Below, in pieces: positions 16,650 to 24,816 of a stretch of DNA of 64,000 nt. A program made the translations under genes and the position numbers. The notes beneath the pieces were generated by a model that saw only the letters and a list, made by a program, of their open reading frames with translations, did not search any database and was not told the DNA's origin. The DNA is taken from positions 30,598 through 94,597 of the forward strand of contig NZ_SRSF01000013.1 in the NCBI RefSeq assembly GCF_004803465.1, in the 5' to 3' direction. The first letter of the stretch is position 1. Each line of letters begins with the position of its first letter. The DNA is from Neolewinella litorea (lineage in GTDB: Bacteria > Bacteroidota > Bacteroidia > Chitinophagales > Saprospiraceae).

Positions 16650-18131
16650 CTACCGAAAATCGATATCCTCGCCCCCAAACATATCGGCCAGGATATCCCG
16701 GAAGTTCAGACTATTGTGCAGGGCTTCCTTATTCAGTACCTCCATCTCGGCCAGACCCTGGAGTACGAGCTCCATGTAGAGGTAAGTCTCGGCTTCCGAC
16801 AGTTTCTCATCGATGTGACCGGTGACGAACTTGCGCAGGCCGGCAACTTTATCCAGCGCCTCGCGGTAATCCTGGTTACTCCCGTCGTTGAGCAATTCAA
16901 CCACGTGGCCGCCGCTGAAGAAGGCGCGAATGATACCGTAGGGATCGCTCTCCCCCCGGCCGTCGGCCGCCACGTCTCCCGGATCGGGGAAATGGGCGAG
17001 GAATGAGGTCTTGATGGACTGACCCAGCAACTTCATTGCTACGCCATAGGCGCCTTCCTGTTCTCCTTCGTAGACCAGCTCCACCTTGCCGGTGATGGCC
17101 GGTACCACCCCCCAGAAATCGGTGATGCGGGCCACGGTGTGCTCGTCGCCGTTGATCAGTGATCTTCTCTCGGCGGTCGAGACCAGGTTCTCCAGGGCCG
17201 TAATACTCAGGCGGGCGGACACCCCGGACTTCTCGTCGATGTACTCGCTGTCGCGGGCAGCAAATGAAAGTTGCTCGAGCATGACGTTGAGCAACTCCGG
17301 TACCTCCACGCGGTCACGCTGCTCGTCGGCCAGCGTTGCTTCCTGCGCCGTGATGCTCCGGGCGATCTCCACGGTCTTTGGATAGTGGGTGAGGATCTGG
17401 CTTTCGATGCGGTCCTTAAGCGGGGTGATGATGCTGCCGCGGTTGGTGTAGTCTTCGGGGTTGGCCGTGAACAAGAACTGGATGTCGAGAGGGAGGCGCA
17501 GCTTGAAGCCACGGATCTGAATATCCCCTTCCTGCAGGATGTTGAACAGCGATACCTGGATGCGGGCCTGCAGGTCGGGCAGTTCGTTGATCACGAAGAT
17601 GCCCCGGTGTGCCCGCGGTACCAGGCCGTAGTGGATTACCCGCTCATCGGCGTAGGTGAGGCGGAGGGTCGCGGCCTTGATGGGGTCGACATCCCCGATC
17701 AGGTCGGCCACCGACACGTCGGGCGTAGCCAGTTTCTCCACGTAGCGGTCGCTGCGGTGCCACCAGTCGATGGGCGTGTCGTCGCCCATTTCCTTGATCA
17801 GGTCGGAAGAAAAGCGGCTGATCGGCGCCAGGGGGTCGTCGTTGAGTTCGCTGCCGGCTACCACGGGGACGTATTCATCCAGGAGGTTGACCAACAGACG
17901 GGCAATACGGGTTTTGGCCTGCCCCCGGAGCCCCAACAGCAGAACACTGTGGCGGCTCAGGATGGCCCGCTGCATATCCGGCAGCACCGTATCGTCAAAG
18001 CCGAGAATGCCGGGAAAAACTTCTTCTTTCTGCTGTAAACGCTGAATCAGGTTGTCGCGAAGCTCCTGCTTTACACTGCGGGGGGTGTAGCCGGACGCTT
18101 TCAGCTCACCGAGGGTTTTGGCCTGGGCCAT
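16650..18131 (-). CDS. Magnesium-chelatase/MoxR-like AAA+ ATPase
   Basis: Protein of 493 residues. The N-terminal AAA+ core has Walker A GLRGQAKT (residues 67-74) and a Walker B segment GIFVINELPDL in which the usual Asp is Asn182, next to Glu183. A sensor region IQFLFTANPEDYTNRGSIITPLKDR follows, then a long helical C-terminal part. This matches a protein commonly annotated as magnesium chelatase or sigma-54-like ATPase in Bacteroidota; it is not a photosynthetic chelatase subunit in this context. MoxR-type ATPases usually work with a VWA-domain partner, which is absent nearby. Substrate unknown. Confidence 0.8.
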   Translation of the reverse strand: MAQAKTLGELKASGYTPRSVKQELRDNLIQRLQQKEEVFPGILGFDDTVLPDMQRAILSRHSVLLLGLRGQAKTRIARLLVNLLDEYVPVVAGSELNDDPLAPISRFSSDLIKEMGDDTPIDWWHRSDRYVEKLATPDVSVADLIGDVDPIKAATLRLTYADERVIHYGLVPRAHRGIFVINELPDLQARIQVSLFNILQEGDIQIRGFKLRLPLDIQFLFTANPEDYTNRGSIITPLKDRIESQILTHYPKTVEIARSITAQEATLADEQRDRVEVPELLNVMLEQLSFAARDSEYIDEKSGVSARLSITALENLVSTAERRSLINGDEHTVARITDFWGVVPAITGKVELVYEGEQEGAYGVAMKLLGQSIKTSFLAHFPDPGDVAADGRGESDPYGIIRAFFSGGHVVELLNDGSNQDYREALDKVAGLRKFVTGHIDEKLSEAETYLYMELVLQGLAEMEVLNKEALHNSLNFRDILADMFGGEDIDFR

Positions 18132-18363
18132 AGATAGCTTGGTTGTCGTGGGGAAAATTGTTAAACGGCTGGCGCTACGATTGGTTGCACCCCATGCGGG
18201 CTACCTGGCGCCGCCCCGGCGACCAGACAAAATTCACCCATTATTTCGACGGTTTCGGCGACGCCCGGTACCGCAAAGTGGCCCAAAATGGCTGATTCCC
18301 TCAGTGTCGAAGTGTGCCAATTATAGAACAAAATCCTGCGCCTACGAGGAAAGAAAAAAATTA

Positions 18364-18394
18364 TTGCGTATTGTTGAAAAAAAACGTATATTTA
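18364..18394 (+). promoter_or_regulatory. Promoter of the small membrane ORF
   Basis: TTG (18364-18366), 20 bases, then TATATTTA (18387-18394), inside a markedly AT-rich island (about 18340-18430). It would start transcription near 18401, about 30 bases before ATG 18430. The rest of 18132-18363 shows no gene on either strand. Confidence 0.6.
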
Positions 18395-18429
18395 GTTAAT
18401 TTTATAACTGACTACAAAACTATAGCACT

Positions 18430-18540
18430 ATGGATACTTTTGCTTTAGCCCTGATCTGTATGCTGATCCTGGCAACCCTATTCCTCATCGGATACACCGT
18501 TTACCGTCTCATTGTCGGTATCTCCACCCCTGCTCACTAA
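18430..18540 (+). CDS. 36-residue single-helix membrane protein
   Basis: A short ORF of 36 codons plus stop. It encodes MDTFALALICMLILATLF followed by LIGYTVYRLIVGISTPAH: one hydrophobic helix spanning most of the protein, with a short polar C-terminus. Support for it being real comes from context: a good promoter upstream, ATG start, AT-rich leader, and a very stable hairpin 46 bases after the stop, so the transcript would be a stand-alone message of about 240 bases. No homologue is recognised. It could be a regulatory membrane peptide, a toxin-like peptide or part of a small RNA. Confidence 0.6.
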   Translation: MDTFALALICMLILATLFLIGYTVYRLIVGISTPAH

Positions 18541-18586
18541 ACCTCGATCTATCACAGCATCTCTACTAAACCGATTTAGTTTTATC

Positions 18587-18634
18587 AAACCGGGAACGCC
18601 GCACGCCGAAAGGCGGGTGGTCAGTTCCCGGTTT
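18587..18634. terminator. Long composite hairpin terminator
   Basis: Outer arms AAACCGGGAAC (18587-18597) and GTTCCCGGTTT (18624-18634) pair perfectly. Inside them CCGCACGCC-GAAA-GGCGGGTGG forms a second stem with a GAAA loop. A smaller hairpin CTAAA-CCGA-TTTAG lies just upstream at 18566-18579. It terminates the small ORF transcript and could also act on the opposite strand. Confidence 0.8.
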
Positions 18635-18661
18635 GTCATTTGGCCCCTTCCCGGTCGTTTA

Positions 18662-19204
18662 TTACGCCGATTCCCACTTGATCTCCTCCACCCCAGCCGT
18701 ATGAGCCAGATAGCGTGACAGTACGAACAGGTAATCGCTTAGGCGATTCAGGTATACGATCACCGCCGGGTCTACACCCTCTACTTCTACGGACCTCCGC
18801 TCCGCCCGCCGGCATACGGTGCGGGCCAGGTGAGCGAAACTTACCGGCGGGCTTCCCCCCGGCAGTACAAAATGGGTCATGCGCGGCAGGGCGGCATCCA
18901 TTTCATCCATAAATTCCTCCAGCTGCGTCGCCGCCGATTCCGGTACGCGGTAGCCTCCATCCGGTCGGTCGTCGGCCAGGGCGGCGCCGAGCGCGAAGAG
19001 TGTCTTTTGTTGTTCCAGGATCTGGGCGCGTACGCGGGTGCCGGGCTCGGTGGAAGGGCCGACGTGGTCCCGCAGCAGGCCCAGACAGGCGTTCAATTCG
19101 TCAATGGTACCGTAGGCTTCTACCCGGGGATCGGACTTGCTGACCCGGCGCCCACTGAACAATCCGGTTTCGCCACGGTCCCCGGTTCGGGTATAGATTT
19201 TCAT
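18662..19204 (-). CDS. Cob(I)alamin adenosyltransferase, PduO type
   Basis: Enzyme of 180 residues that adenosylates cob(I)alamin with ATP to form coenzyme B12. ATG 19204 is chosen: it overlaps the lpxD stop as ATGA, and the sequence begins with the family N-terminus [23 protein letters not shown], the ATP-binding segment. The downstream blocks [16 protein letters not shown] and [11 protein letters not shown]...[17 protein letters not shown] are also diagnostic. Translational coupling with lpxD is likely, though the pathways are unrelated. No cobalamin riboswitch is apparent. Confidence 0.92.
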   Translation of the reverse strand: MKIYTRTGDRGETGLFSGRRVSKSDPRVEAYGTIDELNACLGLLRDHVGPSTEPGTRVRAQILEQQKTLFALGAALADDRPDGGYRVPESAATQLEEFMDEMDAALPRMTHFVLPGGSPPVSFAHLARTVCRRAERRSVEVEGVDPAVIVYLNRLSDYLFVLSRYLAHTAGVEEIKWESA

Positions 19205-20232
19205 CGGTCGGCCTGGTTTTCCAGCCGGGCGATGCGCTTGTACAGCTCCGGCAGGCGGGTGAAGAGAATGGAGCTCTTGATCCAGTCGCGGTAATTGTAG
19301 GCGGGAGAACCGGCCAGTGATTGGTCGGTCTCGCGGATGTGACGGGCTACCCCCGATTGCGCTTGAATATTGGTGCCATCGGCAATAGTGAGGTGCCCGG
19401 CGAATCCGACCTGCCCGCCAATCCGGCAATTGGCACCGATCTTCGTGGAGCCGGCCACGCCCGCCTGGGCGGCAATGACCGTGTTGTTCCCGATCTCGAC
19501 GTTGTGGCCGATCTGAATCAGGTTGTCGAGTTTTACGCCCCGCCGGATGAGGGTTGATCCCATGGTGGCGCGATCAATGGTGGTATTGGCCCCGATTTCG
19601 ACGTCGTCCTCGATGACGACGTTGCCCACCTGCGGAATCTTTCGGTAGTGGTTATCGCCGTCCGGCAGGAAGCCAAAGCCGTCGGCTCCGATCACCACGT
19701 TGGAATGCACGATACAGTCGTTGCCGATGACGCATCCGCGCAGGATGCGGGCACCGGGATAAATGGTGCAGTTCTCTCCTATCCGGACGTTCGGTCCGAT
19801 GAACACCTGATCCAGCACCACCGTGCCCGCGCCGATCCGGGCCCCCTTGCTAATCACGGTGAACTTGCCGATGCGGACCTTCTCGCCGAGCTGGGCCCCG
19901 TCCTCTACCGAGGCGTGCTGGCTGATTTGCCGTACGGTGCGGGCCGCCTCGTCCTGTTGGTAAATCTCCAGCAGGCTGCGGACGGTTTCGTACACGTTCT
20001 CTACGCGGAGCAGGGTGGCGGGCACCTGTTCCTTGGGCCGAAATTCGTGACTCACCAGAACGGCGGCGGCCTCCGTACCGTATAGGTGATGCTCGTAGGC
20101 CGGGTTGGCCAGAAAGGTGATGTGGCCCTTGCCGGCCTCCTCTATCCGGGCCGGACCGGTGATTAACACCTCGGCGTCGCCCTCAACGACGGCACCGATC
20201 ATCTGGGCTAGGGCCGCGGCGGATATTTGCAT
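19201..20232 (-). CDS. lpxD: UDP-3-O-acylglucosamine N-acyltransferase LpxD
   Basis: Third enzyme of lipid A synthesis, 343 residues. It adds a 3-hydroxyacyl chain from ACP to UDP-3-O-acylglucosamine. The N-terminal uridine-binding domain (residues 1-100, with [14 protein letters not shown]) is followed by left-handed beta-helix hexapeptide repeats: [54 protein letters not shown] and [24 protein letters not shown], the last carrying the catalytic His of GHNV. A C-terminal helix ends the protein. It is flanked in one transcript by a 95-residue unknown protein upstream and the adenosyltransferase downstream. Confidence 0.96.
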   Translation of the reverse strand: MQISAAALAQMIGAVVEGDAEVLITGPARIEEAGKGHITFLANPAYEHHLYGTEAAAVLVSHEFRPKEQVPATLLRVENVYETVRSLLEIYQQDEAARTVRQISQHASVEDGAQLGEKVRIGKFTVISKGARIGAGTVVLDQVFIGPNVRIGENCTIYPGARILRGCVIGNDCIVHSNVVIGADGFGFLPDGDNHYRKIPQVGNVVIEDDVEIGANTTIDRATMGSTLIRRGVKLDNLIQIGHNVEIGNNTVIAAQAGVAGSTKIGANCRIGGQVGFAGHLTIADGTNIQAQSGVARHIRETDQSLAGSPAYNYRDWIKSSILFTRLPELYKRIARLENQADR

Positions 20233-20252
20233 GGTGGGATAGGGTGGAAGCG

Positions 20253-20540
20253 TTAAATGATGGAGGGCAGGGCATCGGCGTCGTCGGCGGCCGGCGGATC
20301 GATGCGCCGGAGCACCTCGGCCTGGATCCGCTGCATCTGTTCAAACTGTTGCAAGACCGCGGCGCGAAAAGCCTCGTCTACGTAGGTCCGTAGATGGCCC
20401 ATATTGCTGAGTCGTTCCCCTTTGCGGAAGCGGTAGATCTGGGTTACCCCCCCGAGTTCGAACTGAACTGGGTACCGACCGTCGTTTTCAAAGACGGTGA
20501 TTTGCATTCGGGGATCCGGCAGTCTACCGATAATGCGCAT
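20253..20540 (-). CDS. Small conserved-looking protein upstream of lpxD
   Basis: Protein of 95 residues from ATG 20540; a second start at residue 12 (MQITVFEND) is possible. It is short, mixed alpha/beta in the first half ([28 protein letters not shown]) and helical with an acidic Pro/Asp-rich tail in the second. No signal peptide or membrane helix, no recognised domain. It precedes lpxD by 20 bases on the same strand. Codon usage and spacing look genic. Confidence 0.6.
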   Translation of the reverse strand: MRIIGRLPDPRMQITVFENDGRYPVQFELGGVTQIYRFRKGERLSNMGHLRTYVDEAFRAAVLQQFEQMQRIQAEVLRRIDPPAADDADALPSII

Positions 20541-20626
20541 GGTGAAAAGGCTTTCGGCAAAAGTAGGTAAAGCTTAGGCAATCCGTCTTGCCGGGGATCT
20601 ACCACCCGGGAAGTCGACCAATCCGT

Positions 20627-20634
20627 TACTTTTG
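20627..20634 (+). promoter_or_regulatory. -7 box of rfbD, possible leaderless mRNA
   Basis: TACTTTTG ends 6 bases before ATG 20641, so transcription would begin at or next to the start codon. No clear -33 TTG at the usual spacing. Confidence 0.5.
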
Positions 20635-20640
20635 CGGCCA

Positions 20641-21507
20641 ATGAACAGAATTATGATAACGGGGGCCGGCGGACAGTTGGGTCAGAAACTGATCGGCGCG
20701 GCCAAGGCACTGCCGCACGACTGGCGCATCTTCGCCTACAACCGCTCCACCCTAGATATTACTCGGTCGGAAGACATCCAGGCGGCCCTGGCCGAGGCAC
20801 GACCCGACATATGCTTTAACGCCGCCGCCTACACGGCCGTCGACCGGGCCGAGGCGGAACCCGAAAAAGCCCACGCCATCAACGTAGACGGCGCGGGCCG
20901 TCTCGCCGCCGCCTGCCATACCGCGGGTACCGCCTTCGTGCACTTCAGTTCCGACTACGTCTACGCCGACGGTTGTAACCGGCCGTTGCTGGAAACCGAT
21001 CCCACCCTAGGCACCAGCGTCTACGCGCGCACCAAATTGGAAGGGGAGCAGGAAGTGATGCTCCGTCACCCCGAAGCTTACGTCATGCGCACCAGCTGGG
21101 TCTACGCCGAGTACGGACAAAACTTCGTGCGTACCATGCTCCGCCTGGGGCGGGAGCGGCCGGAACTGGCCATCGTAGCCGATCAGATCGGTTCGCCCAC
21201 CTACGCCGCTGACCTTGCCGCCGCGGCCATGAAGCTGGCTATCTCCGGCGAGGCCCCGGGATTGTACAATTACGCCAACAGTGGGGTCTGCTCCTGGTAC
21301 GACCTGGCCAAGGCCGTTCACGAAATCGCGGGCATCGACTGTCAGGTCAGGCCTATCACGACCAGCCAGTATCCTACGCCGGCGAAGCGACCGGCCTACA
21401 GCGTATTAAATACCCAGAAGATCTCCTCCATCATCGGTACGCCCCGCCACTGGCGCGCCGCGCTCGTCGAGTGCATGGCCAAGATCCGGGCGCGGGAAGA
21501 AGGCTGA
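20641..21507 (+). CDS. rfbD: dTDP-4-dehydrorhamnose reductase
   Basis: NAD(P)H-dependent reductase of 288 residues, last step of dTDP-L-rhamnose synthesis. ATG 20641 is preferred over in-frame TTG 20632, which lies inside the -7 box. Extended SDR fold: nucleotide-binding GAGGQLGQ at residues 8-15, FNAAAYTAVDRAE, HFSSDYVYADG, catalytic Tyr and Lys in TSVYARTKLEGE, and RTSWVYAEYGQNFV. The other rfb genes are not in the window. It converges with argB, 1 base apart. Confidence 0.93.
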   Translation: MNRIMITGAGGQLGQKLIGAAKALPHDWRIFAYNRSTLDITRSEDIQAALAEARPDICFNAAAYTAVDRAEAEPEKAHAINVDGAGRLAAACHTAGTAFVHFSSDYVYADGCNRPLLETDPTLGTSVYARTKLEGEQEVMLRHPEAYVMRTSWVYAEYGQNFVRTMLRLGRERPELAIVADQIGSPTYAADLAAAAMKLAISGEAPGLYNYANSGVCSWYDLAKAVHEIAGIDCQVRPITTSQYPTPAKRPAYSVLNTQKISSIIGTPRHWRAALVECMAKIRAREEG

Positions 21508-21508
21508 A

Positions 21509-22276
21509 TCAGTGCTGGCGAATCCGGGTGCCGGCTCCTTCGCGGAGGGCTGCCAGGTTGCCAATGACCACCTCCCGAACGCCAGCATTGATGGCGGCGA
21601 AGGCGTTGTCCAACTTCGGTATCATACCGGCGGAAATCACCCCTTTCTCCCGGTAGTTGGCGTAGCTGTCGGGATTGAGTAAAGTGATTACCGATGCGGG
21701 ATCGTTGATGTCGCGCAGCACGCCGGGCAGTTCGAAGCAGTATTGCAGGCTTACTTCATGGCCCACCGCGGCCAGGGCCTTTGCCACTTCGTTGGCGATC
21801 GTGTCGGCGTTGGTATTCAGGAGTTGCCCGCGCCGGTCGTGGGTAATCGGGCAGAGTACCGGGCGCAAGCCGAGCCGCAGCAAACCGTCGAGCAAGGCAC
21901 CGTTCACCGCCAGGACATCGCCGGCATAGCCGTAATCGACCTTGCCCACCGGACGCTTGCGGGCCAGGACGGCGTTGCCGTCGGCACCGCTCAGACCGAT
22001 GGCATTATTGCCGCGGGATTGCAATTGGGCAACGATCTCCTTATTGATCGAGCCGGCGAAGACCATGGTCACGATCTCAAGCGTGGTCTGATCCGTAATT
22101 CGGCGCCCGTCGATCATGCGCGGCGCGTGACCCAGTTCGGAAAGCACCTGATCGGCCCGCCGCCCGCCACCGTGTACCAGCAGGGAAGGGGTGAGGCCTT
22201 CGGCTATAAAGTCAAGGGCCTCGTGGAGGGTAGCCGGGTTATTGATGATGTTGCCACCGATCTTGTAGACTATCAT
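21509..22276 (-). CDS. argB: Acetylglutamate kinase ArgB
   Basis: Amino acid kinase of 255 residues that phosphorylates N-acetylglutamate (or the N-succinyl form used by some Bacteroidota) in arginine synthesis. Motifs: YKIGGNIINN at the N-terminus, LLVHGGGRRADQ, the GLSGADGNAV segment, LNTNADTIANEVAKAL and GVISAGMIPKLDNAFAAINAGV near the end. It lies 5 bases downstream of the TraB/GumN gene on the same strand. Other arg genes are not nearby. Short form without an N-terminal regulatory extension, suggesting no arginine feedback, by analogy. Confidence 0.93.
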   Translation of the reverse strand: MIVYKIGGNIINNPATLHEALDFIAEGLTPSLLVHGGGRRADQVLSELGHAPRMIDGRRITDQTTLEIVTMVFAGSINKEIVAQLQSRGNNAIGLSGADGNAVLARKRPVGKVDYGYAGDVLAVNGALLDGLLRLGLRPVLCPITHDRRGQLLNTNADTIANEVAKALAAVGHEVSLQYCFELPGVLRDINDPASVITLLNPDSYANYREKGVISAGMIPKLDNAFAAINAGVREVVIGNLAALREGAGTRIRQH

Positions 22277-22281
22277 ACCGG

Positions 22282-23253
22282 CTATTCGTATACCGGCTCA
22301 ACCGAAATGCCCTGCGCGCGCAGCAAGGCGATCACTCCGTGCTCACCCCCGAGGTGACCGGCGCCGACCGCATACATGGTAGGGGCGGTAGCGAGGCGTT
22401 CGATGATTTCAGGCACCCATGTCTGGTTGCGGCGGATGACCAGAAGCTCTTCAAAGTTGCCGTATCCCTGGCTTTCGGAGGTGATCAGCTGCGACATCTC
22501 CGCTACGGCGCGGGCCTTGTACATGGCTACCATCTGCTGCAACTGCCCCCCGCCCTCGGCCAGTCCCTCATCCATATCCGCGGCAATGGACTGGTACAGC
22601 ATGTCAGCCTGTACCTGGTAGGGAATACTGTCGAACAGGCTAAGCTGGAACTCCAACGACTCCAGGCCGCCGACCGCCTTATCTCCGGCCCGGGCCACCT
22701 TGGCCAGCTCAGTCTCGTAATTTTTCATGCCACCCTCCCCGGTGCCGCCGCCGAAGGGGTTGCCGCCCGTCAGGTCCTGACCGACCATTGCGGACAAGAA
22801 CATGGGTTTCATATTCTTGAACATGAAAAAGGGCAGGCCACTCTGGTTGAAGTAATTGGCCACGCTGTCGTACCGGCTGGGGGTAAGCAAATCCTCCAGG
22901 GTGGTGTCGTTGCGCATGGTTAGCTTGTCCATCAAGCCCAGCAAAACGGCCGGGTTCTGCATCTCGCTGGGGTCGATCTCGAAAAGCACGGCCTCAACGT
23001 CGTTCATGGAGCGGACCACGGAGCCGTCGAGAAAGTAATCAGCCTCCGGGATGATGTGAATCGTACCGAACAGGTAACTCGGCGCAAGGTCACCATCTGC
23101 GCTGATGCGCCAGAGCAGACTGGTATCCTCGGCAGTGGGGGCCAGAAATGCGGTGTTAGCTTCCGCCGTTGCGGTGGCCTGCGCGGAGATGGCCGCCACC
23201 GGCACGACTACGACCAGGGCCAGCAGGGAGAAAAGGGAAAGGTAGGAACGCAT
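22282..23253 (-). CDS. TraB/GumN family exported protein
   Basis: Protein of 323 residues with a signal peptide (MRSYLSLFSLLALVVVVPVAAISA). The TraB/GumN fold is marked by LLWRISADGDLAPSYLFGTIHI near residue 46, a helical middle, and the C-terminal GAGHLGGEHGVIALLRAQG. The conserved GTxH and GxxHL histidines support a Tiki-like metalloprotease relationship; activity is not proven for bacterial members. Cotranscribed with argB. Confidence 0.85.
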   Translation of the reverse strand: MRSYLSLFSLLALVVVVPVAAISAQATATAEANTAFLAPTAEDTSLLWRISADGDLAPSYLFGTIHIIPEADYFLDGSVVRSMNDVEAVLFEIDPSEMQNPAVLLGLMDKLTMRNDTTLEDLLTPSRYDSVANYFNQSGLPFFMFKNMKPMFLSAMVGQDLTGGNPFGGGTGEGGMKNYETELAKVARAGDKAVGGLESLEFQLSLFDSIPYQVQADMLYQSIAADMDEGLAEGGGQLQQMVAMYKARAVAEMSQLITSESQGYGNFEELLVIRRNQTWVPEIIERLATAPTMYAVGAGHLGGEHGVIALLRAQGISVEPVYE

Positions 23254-23479
23254 GGAACTTCGTCAAACGGCGGCAACGTGCCGCCGCGAATAAAAAGCCT
23301 GGCACCGCGAAAAGTTGATGACCCCAGCCGGGCCGACAGGGCCATCAAGCCTGGCGTACGCTGCCCGACTATGTTGAACCACAGAACGCGGCCCCCGGCC
23401 GCCAGCCCTGCACCCGCGACCGCGCCCACCCAGATTCGAGAGATCGCGGGATGGCGGAGCGAATAGTAATTCCGGAGCG

Positions 23480-23487
23480 TACCTTTG
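23480..23487 (+). promoter_or_regulatory. -7 box of the DoxX gene, possible leaderless mRNA
   Basis: TACCTTTG ends 5 bases before ATG 23493. It decides the start: the in-frame ATG at 23451 would lie upstream of the promoter. Confidence 0.5.
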
Positions 23488-23492
23488 CGCAA

Positions 23493-23915
23493 ATGCAAGA
23501 CATCTTCGACCTGATTGGACGGATACTGCTGTCGTTCATCTTCTTTTTTGAAGCGTACGACTACTTCGCCTTCGAGCAACTCAACCGGCGGGCGATGACG
23601 ATCTACGGAATAACGTGGAACCAGGATTTCCTGCTCTACGGCGCCATTTTCCTGTTGCTGTTTGGCGGTCTCATGGTCCTGCTCGGCTACCGAATGCGGT
23701 TGGGGGCCATCATGTTGCTCATCTACTGGGTGCCGCTCACCTTCATCGTACACGACTTCTGGGAGGAGGTGCCGGGTACCGAGGATTACCGCCTGCAGAG
23801 CCTCTTCTTCATGAAGAACCTGGCCATCATGGGTGGTCTACTCCTGGCGGCTACCCACGTGAGCGGCCGCTACCGGCTCCGACGGCTGTTTGCCACCACT
23901 CGGGTGCGGGGCTAG
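23493..23915 (+). CDS. DoxX-like membrane protein
   Basis: Inner-membrane protein of 140 residues with four predicted helices: IGRILLSFIFFFEAYDYF, FLLYGAIFLLLFGGLMVLLGY, LGAIMLLIYWVPLTFIVHDFW and FFMKNLAIMGGLLLAATHV. The arrangement and the HDFWEE segment after helix 3 fit the DoxX/DoxD-like family, whose exact biochemical role is unsettled. Its stop codon shares the palindrome CTAG (23912-23915) with the stop of the convergent enoyl-CoA hydratase gene, so the two genes overlap by exactly 4 bases. Confidence 0.8.
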   Translation: MQDIFDLIGRILLSFIFFFEAYDYFAFEQLNRRAMTIYGITWNQDFLLYGAIFLLLFGGLMVLLGYRMRLGAIMLLIYWVPLTFIVHDFWEEVPGTEDYRLQSLFFMKNLAIMGGLLLAATHVSGRYRLRRLFATTRVRG

Positions 23916-24679
23916 CGCAGGGAGCTTACAAACATCTCCATCATTTTCTTGAACACCGGATCGTCAAAGTCCTCGGCGATCACGTCAACCATTCCTTGCA
24001 TCTCGTGATCGACGGCCTGCAGCAGGCCCCTGCGTAGGTATCGCTTGGTGCGACGGAAGACCGGGGGGTGGACCCGCATCAGGGTCCGGCACTGGGCCAC
24101 GGCCCGGGGGATGACCTGATCCACCTCTACGGATTCGTTAACCAGGCCGATGTGCAAAGCCTGGTCGCTGTTGTACATCCGGGCCGATTGTACGTCGGCC
24201 CAGGCCCCCGCCTCGCCGCGGTAGTAGGCGTAGATGTCCGCCATCATGCGCGGAATCTGGAGGCTCATGTTGAATTCATTCATGCCCACCGTGTGCTTCT
24301 CGCCGCGCGCCATAATGCGGTAGTCGGCCGTCAGGGCCAGGATGGTGCCCCCCGCCGGCGCGAAGCCCGTAACGGCAGCGACGAACGGCTTGTCAAACCG
24401 GACCATAGTCTGCAGTGCGGCGAGGTAGGTGTGAAAGAATTCGCGCAAGCCCTCGCGATTGGAGGTGGCCAGCGTCATCACGTTGAGGCCGGCGCAGAAG
24501 CGGTTGGGCTGCCCCGCCAGGACCACGCCATCTACCGTGGCGTCGGACCCGAGTTCAAGAAAGGCGGTCTTCAGGTCGCGCGATAATGCGGTATCGATGG
24601 CGTTTACCTTGCCGTGGTCCAGGGTGATGGTGGCGAGGCGGTCTTCGATAGAGACGGTGAGGGTAGAATATTCGGGCAT
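23912..24679 (-). CDS. Enoyl-CoA hydratase/isomerase family protein
   Basis: Crotonase-fold protein of 255 residues. The oxyanion-hole region reads VVLAGQPNRFCAGLNVMTL and the second motif AAVTGFAPAGGTILALTADYRIMARGE. Where active hydratases carry two catalytic Glu (about residues 110 and 135), this protein shows PAGGTILAL and IPRMMADIYAYY without obvious Glu pairs, so it may be an isomerase or a divergent member. It faces the DoxX gene and is divergent from the homogentisate operon; a role in aromatic or fatty acid breakdown is possible. Confidence 0.82.
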   Translation of the reverse strand: MPEYSTLTVSIEDRLATITLDHGKVNAIDTALSRDLKTAFLELGSDATVDGVVLAGQPNRFCAGLNVMTLATSNREGLREFFHTYLAALQTMVRFDKPFVAAVTGFAPAGGTILALTADYRIMARGEKHTVGMNEFNMSLQIPRMMADIYAYYRGEAGAWADVQSARMYNSDQALHIGLVNESVEVDQVIPRAVAQCRTLMRVHPPVFRRTKRYLRRGLLQAVDHEMQGMVDVIAEDFDDPVFKKMMEMFVSSLR

Positions 24680-24816
24680 GGGCGGGGGGAATGGCGGTTA
24701 TGGGGTAAATTTAACGGAACCAGGCGGAGAGTGGGGTAGTGCGGCCGCCTACCAATCCCCGCCGCCTCGTAAACCTTCCCCCCAAAACAGTTGTCCTAGC
24801 AACAAAGTCTTCGATC

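Noticed and set aside
18132..18363. Gene in the gap between the AAA ATPase and the small membrane ORF
   Set aside because: Frames here change composition, have no motif and run into the AT-rich promoter; it is better read as divergent upstream DNA.
18605..19204. Cobalamin riboswitch near the adenosyltransferase gene
   Set aside because: The gene starts inside the lpxD stop codon with no leader, so there is no room for a riboswitch, and no B12-box-like sequence was seen.
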